Source: Clitopilus passeckerianus
Lineage: Eukaryota; Basidiomycota; Agaricomycetes; Agaricales; Entolomataceae
Direction of reading: 5' to 3'
DNA length: 64,000 nt
Assembly (NCBI GenBank): GCA_944990035.1
Contig: CALYLX010000103.1
Location: 144,107 to 208,106 of the forward strand
Of the stretch, positions 24,489 through 36,071 are shown piece after piece. Position 1 is the first letter of the stretch, and each line of letters opens with the position of its first letter. The translations under genes and the position numbers were made by a program. The notes under the pieces were generated by a model that was given only the letters and a program-made list of their open reading frames with translations, was not told the origin of the DNA and made no database searches.

Positions 24489-26327
24489 ATGTTTAACAAC
24501 CTTCATAGCCATCCTCTTTTCAAAGCCAGAGTCGAACTCCTCTCTGCCGATGAGAGAGTTTCGATATCCTACCAAAGGGCCAGACTTGTCTTGCAGACTT
24601 ACCGTTCGTACCCATCCATTCCTTTCCACACTTATTCTTACAATTTCTTCATAGGCCTGACGTCATCAGACGTTCAGCATTGCTCACCGAGGTTCTGGGA
24701 GATGATGATGGACCCCATATGCTCACTCGACATCGCCATGTTCACCATCCTCGCTGCACACGTCGGACTTACCATTGGCACACTCTCAAGACATCTGAAA
24801 ACCCGCCCGGACCTTAAGCCACTAGTCCGTCGATTACTCAGGTTTGACACCGTTGGAATCTACCTCTTGACCGAACGCGGTCACGGCCTCGACTCATTCA
24901 ACATTGAAACAACTGCGACCAAGACTGCCGATGGCTATATCTTACACACGCCACGTGAAGAAGCAGCCAAGTAAGTTACCCGGGCCTTCGTATCCCTATC
25001 GCATCGCTAAACGCACCACATAGATTCATGCCAGCCTCCACCCCTGCCTTCGGTATCCCCAAAGTGGCGTTGGTCATGGCGCGACTTATTGTCCAAGGCG
25101 AAGATCACGGGTGCAGGTTCTTCATAGTTCCCATTTGTGACGAACATGAGATGTACAAAGGAGTCCATTCAATTCGTCTACCTCCCCGGAGTGGCACCAA
25201 CCCTCTGGACTTCTCTATAACTACCTTCGACCAAGTCCATCTACCTCCCACTGCCCTTGTCGCATCAGACATTCTCGACACTTCCGCCCCGAAACAGCCT
25301 CTCCAGGCTTGGTGGGATGAAATCTGGCGCATCCAACTTGGTACCCTTGCTGTTCCCGCTCCGTGGATTTCTGCCACTAAGGCAGTTGCCTACATTGGAG
25401 GCAAATACTCCATGCATCGCTCCCTCCTCGGTCATCGTTCAGAACCCATCCCCATCATCTCGTTCCGTACCCAACAGTGGCCAGTTGCACACACTATCGC
25501 TGTCTCCATGGTCATGGACAACTGGTATCCTCGGATCGTTCAGCAGGCAATGGATCCGAGATTAGACCACCGTATCCGACATGCACTCGCAGTTATCGCC
25601 AAAGCCACTGTCTGCCGCCACTTCCAGCGGTGTGTACCAGAAATGGCTGAACGGTGTGGTGCCCAAGGAACCTTTGAACAGAACTACATGGCTCGGATCG
25701 AGGTGGGTGTCTCATTATGCACTACTCAGCTCTCACTCATGGGCCCCTTCACAGAATGATGGGAAGGGTGTGATCATCGCAGAAGGCGACGTTCTTACTC
25801 TATGCATCCGTCTTTTCTCCGAGTTGCTTCAGTCTAGGTACACCGTGCCCCTGCCCGATTCCAACGAATCCTTGCTCGCGAACCACGCGACATCTCTTCT
25901 CGAAGAGAACCGTGCGCTTCTCAGGAGCCTTGAAGGCGATCACCGCAGTGATTCTTTCAACGCCCTGATCCTCCCCCAGTCACAAACCGCAATCGAAGCC
26001 ATGGGCCATGCCATGGCCTACGCTGCGGCGGTGGAGGCTAAGCTGCCTCAACCGATTTTGGACGTCTACGAATGCGCCGTCATTCGACAGGACCCTGCTT
26101 GGTATTCTGAGCAAGGGATCGGCCGCATGCAGCAACGCCTACGGGAAGATGCCGCCGTCTCCTCGATCCTTCCGCACCTGGATTCCTTGCTAGACGGGCT
26201 GAACATTGACAAATATGTCTCTGCACCCATCGTATCCGACGCCAACTGGAAAGCTTACATCTCCGACCTACCCGTGCATACCGGTAACGCGGTCCCGCAA
26301 CCCGAGTTCATTCAGGCCATGCTCTAA
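24489..26327 (+). CDS. Acyl-CoA oxidase/dehydrogenase family protein
   Basis: This flavoenzyme resembles peroxisomal acyl-CoA oxidases, which carry out the first step of beta-oxidation with release of hydrogen peroxide. Supporting blocks are LTSSDVQHCSPRFWEMMMDP, the flavin-domain segment LLTERGHGLDSFNIETTATK, FQRCVPEMAERCGAQ and the C-terminal IIAEGDVLTLCIRLFSELLQ, which is highly characteristic. Introns lie at about 24972-25023 and 25702-25754. A further GT-AG segment (24604-24654, 51 bases, no stop) may be spliced or retained without changing the frame; removing it gives the better family match. The encoded protein is about 570 residues, shorter than typical 650-700-residue oxidases, and no C-terminal SKL-type peroxisomal signal is seen (it ends FIQAML). 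The role is therefore acyl-CoA oxidation by homology only. Confidence 0.85.
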
Positions 26328-27428
26328 GGTCAGCTCAGACGATCTTCCTCGTGAAATCTCGATGACTGATACCGTATTGCAGGGGTACCGCTTCAATGTA
26401 CTGGCGGTTATACTGCGAAATATCGCAAATTTCGTCATCTACGACATCTCCTGACGCAAGGAATGCTTTATCTATGGCTTAATGCTCTCGATCTGGAAGG
26501 AATAGGTGCTCACCTATGTATTATACCCCTTGCAATCATCCTCGTGTACTACCAACCACGCTTGTTTATTGGTTTTCATTAGTCTACTGTACATTATGCC
26601 GAATGTGTATTGAAGTTGTTTCTCCAGTTGCTCTAGTTGAGAGTTACATCCGACTCGGAAGCAGCCCTCTTGGAAGATAGCTATGAACACGAAAGACGGC
26701 GCCAATAACACGTTCGTTACTCCATCGCTGCCTCTGAATATCCACGTTGTAAAGACCCCGTTAAGACACTCTCCTTCCTGGCTAAATAGGTGTCTACCTA
26801 TATGGGAAATGGCATTGTCTATCTGTATGTGTAGATTAACTGACCGGCCCACAGCTGCTTTTCCCTAATAATTGCCGGAGTAAATGAAGCACCCAGAGTT
26901 TGGTACGTATGGGGTTGTAATCAGGCTGACAGGAACGATGATCTTGAAGATACGACTGACTTCATCGCAAAATCGCGTGGCCGCCAAAGCGATCCGACGC
27001 ACAAACGAGCGGACAGAAAGGAATGTTCTGATGAGACGTGATCATTGCTAACTGAAAAATTGGCACATGAATAAACTCTTACTAAAAACATCTCCCGCAG
27101 ATCCTGCGAATGAAGGTCAGATGCTATGAACATGGTATCATCTGGCACCGACAGCGGTATCATGCTGCGACCCACAGCGCCTTATTGAATAGATACTCTG
27201 ATAGTACTCGGAACGTACATGAAGCGGGATGTGGGGCGTGACCGCTCTCATGCCGTCAAACTCGACGGCACCTTGCAAGTCTTGAGGTCTTCTGGGAAGA
27301 TAGGATAAGTCCCGAGATTGACCCACCTCAAGGATGGCAGTACGAAGCATGATGTCCTCAGAAGGTCGCTCTCGGTTTGCGACATTTCATGGTATATTCA
27401 TTGAGAAATCATGACAAGGCGATAACTA
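26328..27428. other. 1.1 kb without a recognisable gene
   Basis: The stretch is the shared 3' flank of two convergent genes (oxidase and UBR7-like) plus unassigned sequence. The ORFs present are short, overlap on both strands and lack motifs. Confidence 0.4.
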
Positions 27429-29123
27429 TCAACGTTTGTTCTCAGCCGCAGCTTCGGTGAGAGTAGCAAAAAAGTCTCGGACGTCATTTTCTCCAACGGT
27501 CTTCCCCTCCTGGGCAAACGGGCGAAGGAACTTTATCAAATCGTCCCTGATAAGATGTTAGCTCGGGAAAGAAGCCGATAAAATTACGCATACTTCATTC
27601 CGTTGAATGCATGAATGCCGTCTATCGCCCTATCACGAGGTATGCGCTCCAGAGCCCGCATGCCCAACTCTTCCAAAGATAGACCTGACAAACGTGTGAG
27701 TATGGAGGAAGTTGACGTATTTCTCAGAGCAATTGGAGAAAGGATCTGGTCTTGGGCCCCTGAAAGAACATGAAATCACCTGAATCAGGATCTTCGGGTG
27801 GTTCGTATGTTTCCTCGTCTTCTAAAAGGTATCTGTTGGCCTCAAGTATGGGTAAACACTACCATTGAACCAAATAAGTATTAGTATACACGTGGAATAC
27901 AATGATGAGCTGGCAGGCTGGCTCACAGACGAACAACGGCACCATCTTTCCTTGAAACCTTCGGATAGAAAGATGTCGCCTGTACCCAAAGACCCGTCTT
28001 CACTGGACTCTAGACTTGACAGAACGACTTGTGCAATGGGAGAAGGTTTAGGCGCCAGACAGACTCTTTCGGGGAACGCTGCGTCTGATCCTGCTCGGGC
28101 CCTCTTCGCCTCTGGGCCGTTCGCGTCAGTTTGTGAAGGGGACAATGGACGTTTAGATCCTGCAGCGAGGGGCTCCGCGACTTGGTCATTAACGATGTCA
28201 ACTTCTGTCGATGAACCCTTCCTGTCACCATATTCGTCGACACATCGCCATGGGTCAGATGGTCCACTACGAGTGACAAGTGTTACCCCAGGGGTCCCAG
28301 TCCACTGTTTTAGGACCGGATTCTTTAAGACACAATCCCCGCAAACGAAAGCTTCATAATCCTCTCCAGAGATAAGCGGTGGAGGAAGGCCGGCGGATGA
28401 GGTTTCTGATCGTGCGTCTTCTTCTCCAGGTTCGCCTTGTTCCCCACCCGCCTTTCCCGGGTCCGGAAGGACAGGAGATTGCTCTGTAAGGCCATCGTCT
28501 GGGCTCGGACGTTCTCTGAGATTGCAGCATGATTCGTGGAACCAGTCCTACGACCTGAGATCGGAGATCTGGAACAAAGAACTGGATAAACTTACCTCGC
28601 ATGCCAGGCACTGTATCATCGTCTCGGGTTCTGTTTTGGCGTCATATGGTCTCCCACACCGACAAAATTCATTTTTGAAATTTCTTCCATATAAATTGGA
28701 TTTATTTTCCTCTTCCAAATTGGTATGCAGCGTGCAAGGATTGGGGATGGTACAAGTTGGGCAGTCACACCGGAAGTTTCGTTTGGGAAATCTTAGGAAA
28801 TGAACCAATTTAGCAATGTTAAATCGACCGAACCAGGTTGAAATGAGACTCACAGCTCTACCTGTTCATGGTTTGTATGGCATGCAATTGAGCAAGCTGA
28901 GCAAATACCTCTGGGCTCTTTGCATGTCAAGCAAAGATAAACTGCCTGCCTATGATTCAGAGTGCCGTTTGAGCGTGATGGACTACCACATCCAACCATA
29001 AGGCTCAGACCTAAGGTGACCCAATGGGTAGGTACATTGCGAGAATTGGTGTGGCAACGCCTCCGACGCTTCTTTCAGTAGCTCATCTTGAAGTTCGATG
29101 TAGTCAGTCAAAGTCGAGGTCAT
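27429..29123 (-). CDS. UBR-box protein of the UBR7/Mlo2 family (putative E3 ligase)
   Basis: The family combines an N-recognin-like UBR box with a PHD-like zinc module; human UBR7 acts as a histone H2B ubiquitin ligase and fission yeast Mlo2 is the fungal relative. Exon one (start 29123) encodes MTSTLTDYIELQDELLKEAS and the first zinc ligands CTYPLGHLR. Exon two gives AVYLCLTCKEPRGICSACSI then ACHTNHEQVE. The next gives FPKRNFRCDCPTC, NFKNEFCRCGRPYDAKTEPE and TMIQCLACE, which lead into the PHD-like part. The C-terminal half includes FVCGDCVLKNPVL and a conserved segment with GFKERWCRCSSC. It ends at 27429 with ENKR and a stop. The gene is divergent from the hydantoinase-B gene; the intergenic gap is 350 bases. 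No lesions were seen, though not every splice was verified. Confidence 0.9.
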
Positions 29124-29474
29124 CGTGTTGAACGGTGAGCTCGCCGTGACCGTGATGGGGTTGGTTGTGACCAAGCCTGTTGACACGGCCCGACTTTCCC
29201 GGACTTTACAAGACTTTCAGTATGCTCCATCGTGAGCTCTGACACCACCACCATCTCTTTCTCGACAATAACATTATTTGTTACTCCAATTCACACTGAA
29301 AGGCAGACCCTTGCACTATCGGCCGGAAAGTGGAGGAGACTGACACTAGGACGGAATTGGCCCGGAAGCTGGAGGAAGACGGAATAGCTCTCTCGGAAAA
29401 CTGCACTGAAAGCTCTTTCATTCCGAAAAGTCTTTAAAGACAGACGTAGAATCCACAGATTTCACTACGCAAAC
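29124..29474. promoter_or_regulatory. Divergent promoter region, UBR7-like gene and hydantoinase-B gene
   Basis: This is a 351-base gap between two start codons facing away from each other. No individual element was identified, and no hydantoinase-A coding sequence is present here. Confidence 0.4.
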
Positions 29475-31790
29475 ATGCCCGGAACGAACAAACCCAATTC
29501 ATCTTCTAACAATGGGCCCGACCCAATTCTGCTTACGCTCTTCGCAAACCGCTTTATGAGTGTTGCAGAAGCAATGGGTAGATCTCTCCAGAAAACATCT
29601 ATCAGTACCAATATCAAGGAACGCCTCGACTTCTCATGCGCCCTGTTTGCACCTGACGGAGATCTAGTCGCAAATGCGCCTTTTATTCCAATCCATCTGG
29701 GATCCATGAGTTTGTATGTTGTTACTCCCCCTTTCACTTCAGAAACTGATCTTAAACTATGGAATAGCGCCGTAAAATACCAGATGAAGCTATATGGAAA
29801 TAGCCTAAAGGAAGGCGACGTCCTGATGACCAATTCACCTCATGCTGGAGGATCGTGAGTGCTTGATCCACTATCTATCTGGCGCCCGACTCTAATGCAT
29901 TGTTCTCTAGGCACCTCCCTGACATTACCATTATCACTCCCGTCTTCGCTCCAAATTCAAAAGAGATCATATTCTTCACGGCGTCGCGTGGCCATCATGC
30001 GGATATCGGAGGAATCCTCCCCGGCTCCATGCCCCCTACTTCTACGAATATATTCGAAGAAGGTGCTCAGATTGTCAGCTTCAAGATCGTCAACCAGGGT
30101 GTTTTTGACAGGGAAGGCCTCGTTGATTACATGATAACCAAACCTGCCCAATACCCTGGAAGTTCAGGCTGCCGTAACATACGCGATGTAGAGAGTGACC
30201 TCAAAGCGGTAGGTCTGATCTTCGCTGGTGTCATATTAACGGAAAAAGCTTACCCCTATTCAAACAGCAAATTGCGGCCAATCATAAGGGAATTCAACTG
30301 ATCCACCAGAGTAAGTTCTATGAACTACGGGTGCCGCGTAACCATTGAATCTTGACATTCTATTCGCAGTTGTCGACGATTATGGGCTGGGGATGGTCCA
30401 AGAATACATGTACCACATTCGCTCTAACGCGGAAATGTCCGTGAGGAATCTTCTGCGCGACGTCGCAAAACGTGCCGGATCCGATTTCTTATCCGCTACG
30501 GATTATCTCGACGATGGCACACCGGTATGTTTCTCCGTAAACTTCCTGGTTTGAGATGCTAAGTGATTCACCTGTAGATCTGTCTGAGTGTGGAAATCAA
30601 TGAGAAAGCGGGTTCCGCAGTGTTGGACTTTGCTGGAACTGGCTGCGAAGTCCGTGGAAATCTCAACTCGCCCATTTCAGTAGTCCACTCTGCCGTGATC
30701 TACTGCATGCGGGCAATGTTGGACATGGATATACCACTGAATGCTGGATGCCTCGTGCCACTAGAAAGTTAGTCTTCTTCCGTTCCCGGGATTCCTTTGA
30801 TGCTTTTACGATTCCATGACAGTCAAGATACCTCCAAAATCAATACTGTCCCCGTCACGCACAGCAGCCGTCTGCGGAGGAAACGTTCTCACATCCCAGC
30901 GCATTGTGGATGTCGTTCTCAAAGCTTTTCACGCGGCAGCCGCCAGTCAAGGATGCACCAAGTAAGCGAGCACCGATTGTCGCTTGAATATACTATTTAA
31001 CATCGCTACAGCAATCTGACATTTGGTGCCGGAGGTAAGGATAAAGATGGGAAGGCGATCGCTGGCTGGGGTTATTATGAGGTAAGTCATCTTTGTCCAC
31101 TCTTCACACCTAAGACCGCACCCTCATGTTAGTTCAGACGATCGCAGGCGGTTCCGGTGCCGGGCCAACTTGGCATGGCACAGATGGTGTGCATACCCAC
31201 ATAACGAACACTCGAATTGGCGACGTAGAAATTCTCGAACGCCGTTATCCGGTGATGCTCCACCAATTCGGGCTCCGCCATGGTTCCGCTGGACTGGGAC
31301 AATGGCACGGAGGTGAAGGTGTGATCCGGGACATCGAATTCCTTGAGCCCATGCAAGTGTCCATACTTTCCGAGGTAAGCGATTGTACCGCCGGCATGAT
31401 ATACGGAGCTATGCATACTGACGAGTTCAACCTTTCCCCACTACCATCTTCATTCTTCTTGACATTCAGCGACGTACTCGACAACCCTACGGCTTGGAAG
31501 GTGGTGGCCCGGGTGGATTAGGTCGGAACACTTGGGTGAAGCAGCTTCGTAAGGAGGACGGGGATTTGGATGATCAGGCGGACCTACATACGCGAGAAAT
31601 CAACATAGGTGGGAAAGCCTCCGTATGGATGGGGAAAGGAGATAGGTTGGTTATCGAGACTCCTGGAGGAGGTGCCTGGGGTGTGGATGAGAATGCTCTG
31701 CACGGCAAGCGGGACCCGGCTGCACATGTTCCAGCCTGGGAGCCCCGAGGGTCTTTCGCAGAGCGCGCTGCGGCTCAGGCGGCGTTCTGA
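29475..31790 (+). CDS. Hydantoinase-B / 5-oxoprolinase C-terminal-half protein, without the HyuA half
   Basis: The protein (about 575 residues) matches the HyuB half of ATP-dependent 5-oxoprolinase, which opens 5-oxoproline to glutamate in the glutathione cycle. Recognisable blocks are [137 protein letters not shown] and [17 protein letters not shown]. The end is [15 protein letters not shown] and a short tail. About eight small introns are consistent with the frame. The usual eukaryotic enzyme is close to 1,280 residues with HyuA first; here the coding sequence begins at the HyuB boundary and upstream lies another gene. It could be a stand-alone HyuB subunit or a 5'-truncated oxoprolinase; no internal lesion was seen. 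Confidence 0.85.
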
Positions 31791-32929
31791 TGAACGAGTA
31801 GACCTTACCAAATAAATGTATTGTAATGACTGTCGTAAACGATTTTGACCTCATCTGAGATCAGGAATGCAACATGGATTTCTTGACAGACAGTTCTGTG
31901 CGTTCAATCCAATGGAACTTCTACACCATGCGTTGGAGAAAACACCACAGATTGTGACCTTTTGTGGGTATTCCCCTGACGAACGATATCACACGTTAGG
32001 CGGTTTGGACACTCGCGCCACCTTCGATGCCACAACGCTATCTCGTGAATACCTCGACACACCAGGGAATGTGTTCTGGACTTCATCACAATTTTGACAG
32101 CGAAGCTGATTTACACTCATGTGTCTATTTATGCGTGGCCGGCTGCCACTGTTAGGTGGGATGACCTTATGCCTCCTCAACATCGTTAAGGTAGCCATTC
32201 TAATCGGTCAGCCCTGGTCGGGGGAAGGAGATGAGAGCAACGATCCCGCCATTCAAACCATGTGCTCGATACAATACACTTAGCAAGTGCCTTAGAATTT
32301 TCTCCGCTCACGACATACAAAGCTTAGAGACGGGGACATTGTGCTTGGGCATTCGAACTTTCGTCGTCCTACACTACAAGTCAAAGATGTACCCGGCGGT
32401 TGCGGCAGGCCCACTGAAAATCTGAAACGAGTCTGGGATGTAACGGAATAGAGAATGACTCGAAGGAAGCTTTTGAGGCTGACTCGGAGGGACGATATCA
32501 GCGGCCTCGTACGAGACATGCGAAAAGGTTCTCCGGATTCGTAGTCCTTAAGATCTCAATATCTTACGATTTCGAAAAGTTTCGACGCAGGATTTCGCCA
32601 GAGTACCCTCACCTCGGTGCGGATGAATTATTCCGCCCAAGATCTGTTCCCTGACACTCTCCGAAAGAGGAGGCTTGTGCCTTCTTCAGAAATTCTATCA
32701 GAGACCAGAGAAGCCAGATCTCATGAACCTGAGAAAGCCTGATAGAGTCAACGATATGCGGGCCGAGAAGCGATGTGTAGATTGTCCTACTGACATGTCA
32801 GAATGTCACCAGATGATAGAGATCTTCTTGATTTTCAAGCAAAGCAAACTTTAGTATACACGAAATTTCCGGGTTTTATAAAACATATGTCAACGAAGGA
32901 CCACAAGAAAGATGTGGGAGAGTTGAGGC
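31791..32929. other. 1.1 kb without a recognisable gene
   Basis: The stretch lies between the 3' ends of two convergent genes. ORFs of 60-76 codons occur in several frames without motifs or splice support. Confidence 0.4.
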
Positions 32930-34227
32930 TCAGCTCTTGTAGGCAACCCGGGCACATGCTAGCCAAAATTCTTTACCGCCTTCTTCGCACCAGCCCAGAG
33001 GGCCAAGGTCACATTCTGCACATGCCAGTAACTTCAGAGCGGGACCTAAGCGATAACAGGACAGATCATGTCAGCCGTGCTTCGTTCCTGCTGGGACCCA
33101 TAACGGAAGAAAAGAACGCACCCGAGCGATCTGCTGAGGGAACTGCACGCGTGAAGCCGATATTTTCGAACTCCATAGGCGATGGCGTAATGAGCCACCA
33201 CTGGCAAGTTTCCTGAGGCGGTGGAAGAGGAGGCAGTATATCTTTCGCAGAGTTTACTGAATGATCGAACTGGTTCGGCCCCAAGAAAAGTCATAAGCAC
33301 CTCAACCACGAATACCTCGTGATGCAATACTGTACCTGGACGCTGTCTTTTTCAACCCATTCACCAACTCCGGCTTTAAGGATGACGCTCCCACAACCGT
33401 CTCTTGGGCAAACTAGGTCATATTTGTTTACGGAAACACCAGCCTTCTTGCTATGAGGTTCCGTCAGGTGTATAACACCCTCCGGGAAAGCGGTGAACTT
33501 CTGGATGGCTGCTTTTGGATCGCCAGACGGCCGTTTCAGCGCATCGAGAAGGCCCGGCGGAAGTTGTTGGGTGGTGCTGGGTGCGGGTGCTGTTGATTGG
33601 CCAAGAAGTCTCCGCATTTCGAACCAAGGCTTAGAGCCATGAACAACCGCACTTTTGCCCAGCCATTCAAAGCCAGCCTTTTCATAGAGCTCCCGGAGAT
33701 TCTCGTGGCATATGAGGAGTACCCGCTTGTATGGTTTTCCCTCCGATGATGCTGCTTCAAGCCGGGACAAGTATTCCTTCAGAATATTCAAAGCAACACC
33801 TTTACGTTGATGTGGAGAGTCCACGCAAAGGGCGTGAACGCAAACAGAGGAAGAGTTAGGGACATGGTTAGACATTGATTCGTGGGTCAGAGATTTCGAT
33901 GGAGATAGGGTAGAGCAGGTATATCCGATGAGTTCTCGGCCCGTTGAAGAATCAATGTAAGCTCCAAGAAACAGCTCTCCGGCATTCTTCTGGCGGAATC
34001 TAGGCAGAGGGGTGAGTTCGTCTAGGTAGGAGAAGAGGTCAGTTCAACCTACTTGAACGCCTCTAGACTAGCAGCCTCGTCCTCGGGGAAACCTATTCGA
34101 ATGTTCTGATATTAACTTCGGAGAAAACCTGGCCAGAATCTGACAGACCTCGTCGTTCAATCTCGTATGCTTTCTCAACGTCACTCTCTGAGAGCCAGTC
34201 ATATAAGACTGGTGTATTATCTGACAT
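32930..34227 (-). CDS. Fusion of a GNAT (AANAT-like) acetyltransferase with an Mss4/Dss4 domain
   Basis: The N-terminal half is a GNAT N-acetyltransferase resembling arylalkylamine N-acetyltransferases: start MSDNTPVLYDWLSESDVEKA, then FPEDEAASLEAFK, ELIGYTCSTLS and the acetyl-CoA-binding core VHALCVDSPHQRKGVALNIL (the R-x-K-G-x-A loop), followed by ENLRELYEKAGFEWLGKS. After a linker the C-terminal half has both zinc-binding halves of Mss4/Dss4, a Rab-binding protein of the secretory pathway: YDLVCPRDGCGSVIL, CQWWLITPSPMEFENIGF and ACAECDLGPLGWCEEGGKEF, ending ARVAYKS. Six exons join by GT-AG splicing (for example phase 0 onto FDHSVNSAKD near 33250), about 345 residues in all. It is one continuous reading frame, not two neighbours. 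Biochemical coupling of the two halves is unknown. It is divergent from LAS17, with 207 bases between the starts. Confidence 0.88.
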
Positions 34228-34434
34228 CTTCCGCGCGGATATTCCAATTGCTACGAAAGGTCAATGCTGCGCCTTTGACAGCTACTGTGTGGTCGTCAGT
34301 CGATTCAGAATCGGACGACGGAAAGATAACGCGCCCGTGGCGGTGCAAGATCACATGAGGGTAGCTGTACTTTCCCACGATTCTTGGGCTATGGGCCACT
34401 ATCGTTTCCGTTTCGTGCTTTGACTGCGCTCGTC

Positions 34435-35969
34435 ATGCCTTCTCAATCCTCACTGGACGCCAATGACAAGGCAAAAGTAAAGGCAGAAGCTCAGGGAAAG
34501 GTTCTGCACGCTGCCCTTGCAAGAATCTACTATGCATACCCTCAGCCGACCAAGTGGAACTACACTGGGCTCCAGGGCGGTCTTGCCCTCGTGAAAGATC
34601 CTAACAGGAATTCGCTAGCCTTCAAACTTATTGACCTTGAAGGGACAAGAGGAAGCATCTGGGAGCACGAATTCTATGATGGCCTGGATTACAATCCGGA
34701 TCGAGCTTACTTCCACTCTTTCGCTGGTGATGTGAGTCCTGTTCAAACCTCCTTTAAACTCTACTGACATGGAAATCTCAGGATTGTATGATCGGATTCG
34801 TATTTACCAATGAATCTGAAGCTAAGAGCTTCTACAAGAAAGTTGTAGCTAAGAAAGATTCCAAGTCATGTATGTACCTCATAACTCCTTTCGGTGATCG
34901 TCAAAGCTCATGTATTCCAGCGAAACCTACATCAGTGAAGAAGCAGAAGAGGTCTTCGAAAGGTGGAAAGATCAACAAGTCTATGATATCTGGCCCGACC
35001 TCGGGCTCCTTCATACATGTTGCGCACATGGGTTATGACGCAGACAAGGGTTTCACGTCAACCGGTGTCGATCCGTCATGGCTAGCATTGCTGAACAGTC
35101 TGGAAGGGAGTGGTATCTCCCAGGAAGTTCTTCAGAAGGAATCAGAATTCATCAAGGACTTCGTGCGCGACTACCAACAGAGTCAAGTCGCTCAGCCAGC
35201 TCCAAAGAAGGCCAAACCTTCCAAACCTCCTCCACCCCCTGCACCACGTCGAACTCCAGGTGCTAACGGGTCTATATCTTCGCCTGCGACCCCAGCACCT
35301 CCCCCTGCGCCGCCTTCCCGAACACCTCAGCCTCCTCCTCCACCTTCCCGGACACCCCAGCCTCCACCACCACCACCTCAAGCACCAGCTCATGTAGCGC
35401 CGCCGCCACCAGCGCGACCTTCCAGTCGACTACTACCTCCTGGCCCTCCGCCTCCCCCAGCTCGACCTTCCGGTCGAACACCTGTTCCACCTCCTGCACC
35501 TCCATCTCGTCCCAATGCCGCCCCACCACCGCCACCAGTTGCACCCCCACAGGCATCAGAAGGGGCTCCTCCGCCACCTCCACCACCTCCTCCACCTCCA
35601 CCAGCCCCAGGATCCGGTGGCATTCCTCCTCCCCCTCCCCCTCCACCAGCAACCGGTGGCTCTGGAGGTGGAAGTGCGGCGGCAGGCCTGCCTCCTGCTC
35701 AATCAGGACGCAATGCTCTTTTGGAATCTATTCAAGGAAAGGGTATTCATTCCTTGAAGAAGGCCGATACATCCGCCTCTCCTGCCCGAGCCGTGCCTGC
35801 AGCACCTGATGGTGGCTCGGAAGTCGCAGCTGCTGCGGCAGGGGCTGCTGGTGCTGCTGCTGGAGGTGACTTAACAACGGCGTTGATCAGCGCTTTAAAC
35901 AACAGGAATAAGAAGATGGGAGATTCGGACGACGATGACGACGACGACGATTCTTGGGACTCTGATTAG
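34435..35969 (+). CDS. LAS17: WASP-family actin nucleation promoting factor (Las17 homologue)
   Basis: The protein (about 477 residues) activates the Arp2/3 complex at endocytic sites. Exon 1 (34435-34731), exon 2 (34782-34869) and exon 3 (34921-35969) join in frame. Residues 1 to about 128 form the WH1 domain, with KVLHAALARIYYAYPQPTKW and IWEHEFYDGLDYN and then DCMIGFVFTNESEAKSFYKK. A basic patch and the CRIB/GBD motif SGSFIHVAHMGYD follow near residue 155; then about 150 residues of proline-rich sequence made of PPPPP and APPSRTPQ units. A WH2 motif (GRNALLESIQGKGIHSLKK) lies near residue 395. The acidic tail with a run of nine aspartates ends DSWDSD, the tryptophan being the Arp2/3 contact. 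The presence of a CRIB means Rho-GTPase control is possible, unlike yeast Las17. An in-frame upstream ATG at 34384 exists; the chosen start fits the family better. Confidence 0.93.
35230..35650 (+). repeat. Proline-codon low-complexity tract inside LAS17
   Basis: CCT/CCA/CCC codons repeat for roughly 400 bases, coding the polyproline profilin- and SH3-binding region. Long open frames on the opposite strand here (Gly- or Glu/Val-rich) are shadows of the tract. Confidence 0.85.
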
Positions 35970-36071
35970 CTCGATAGATTCTGACTTTTAATCTGAACGT
36001 GTTTTCTTGTCAATATTTCTTTCTACCTCATCCACTTATTGATTTACATTACTTTCCCCAGTGTGCAACTT

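Noticed and set aside
35272..35652. Gly-rich and Glu/Val-rich minus-strand frames
   Set aside because: They are the complement of the proline-codon tract of LAS17 and have no start context or motif.
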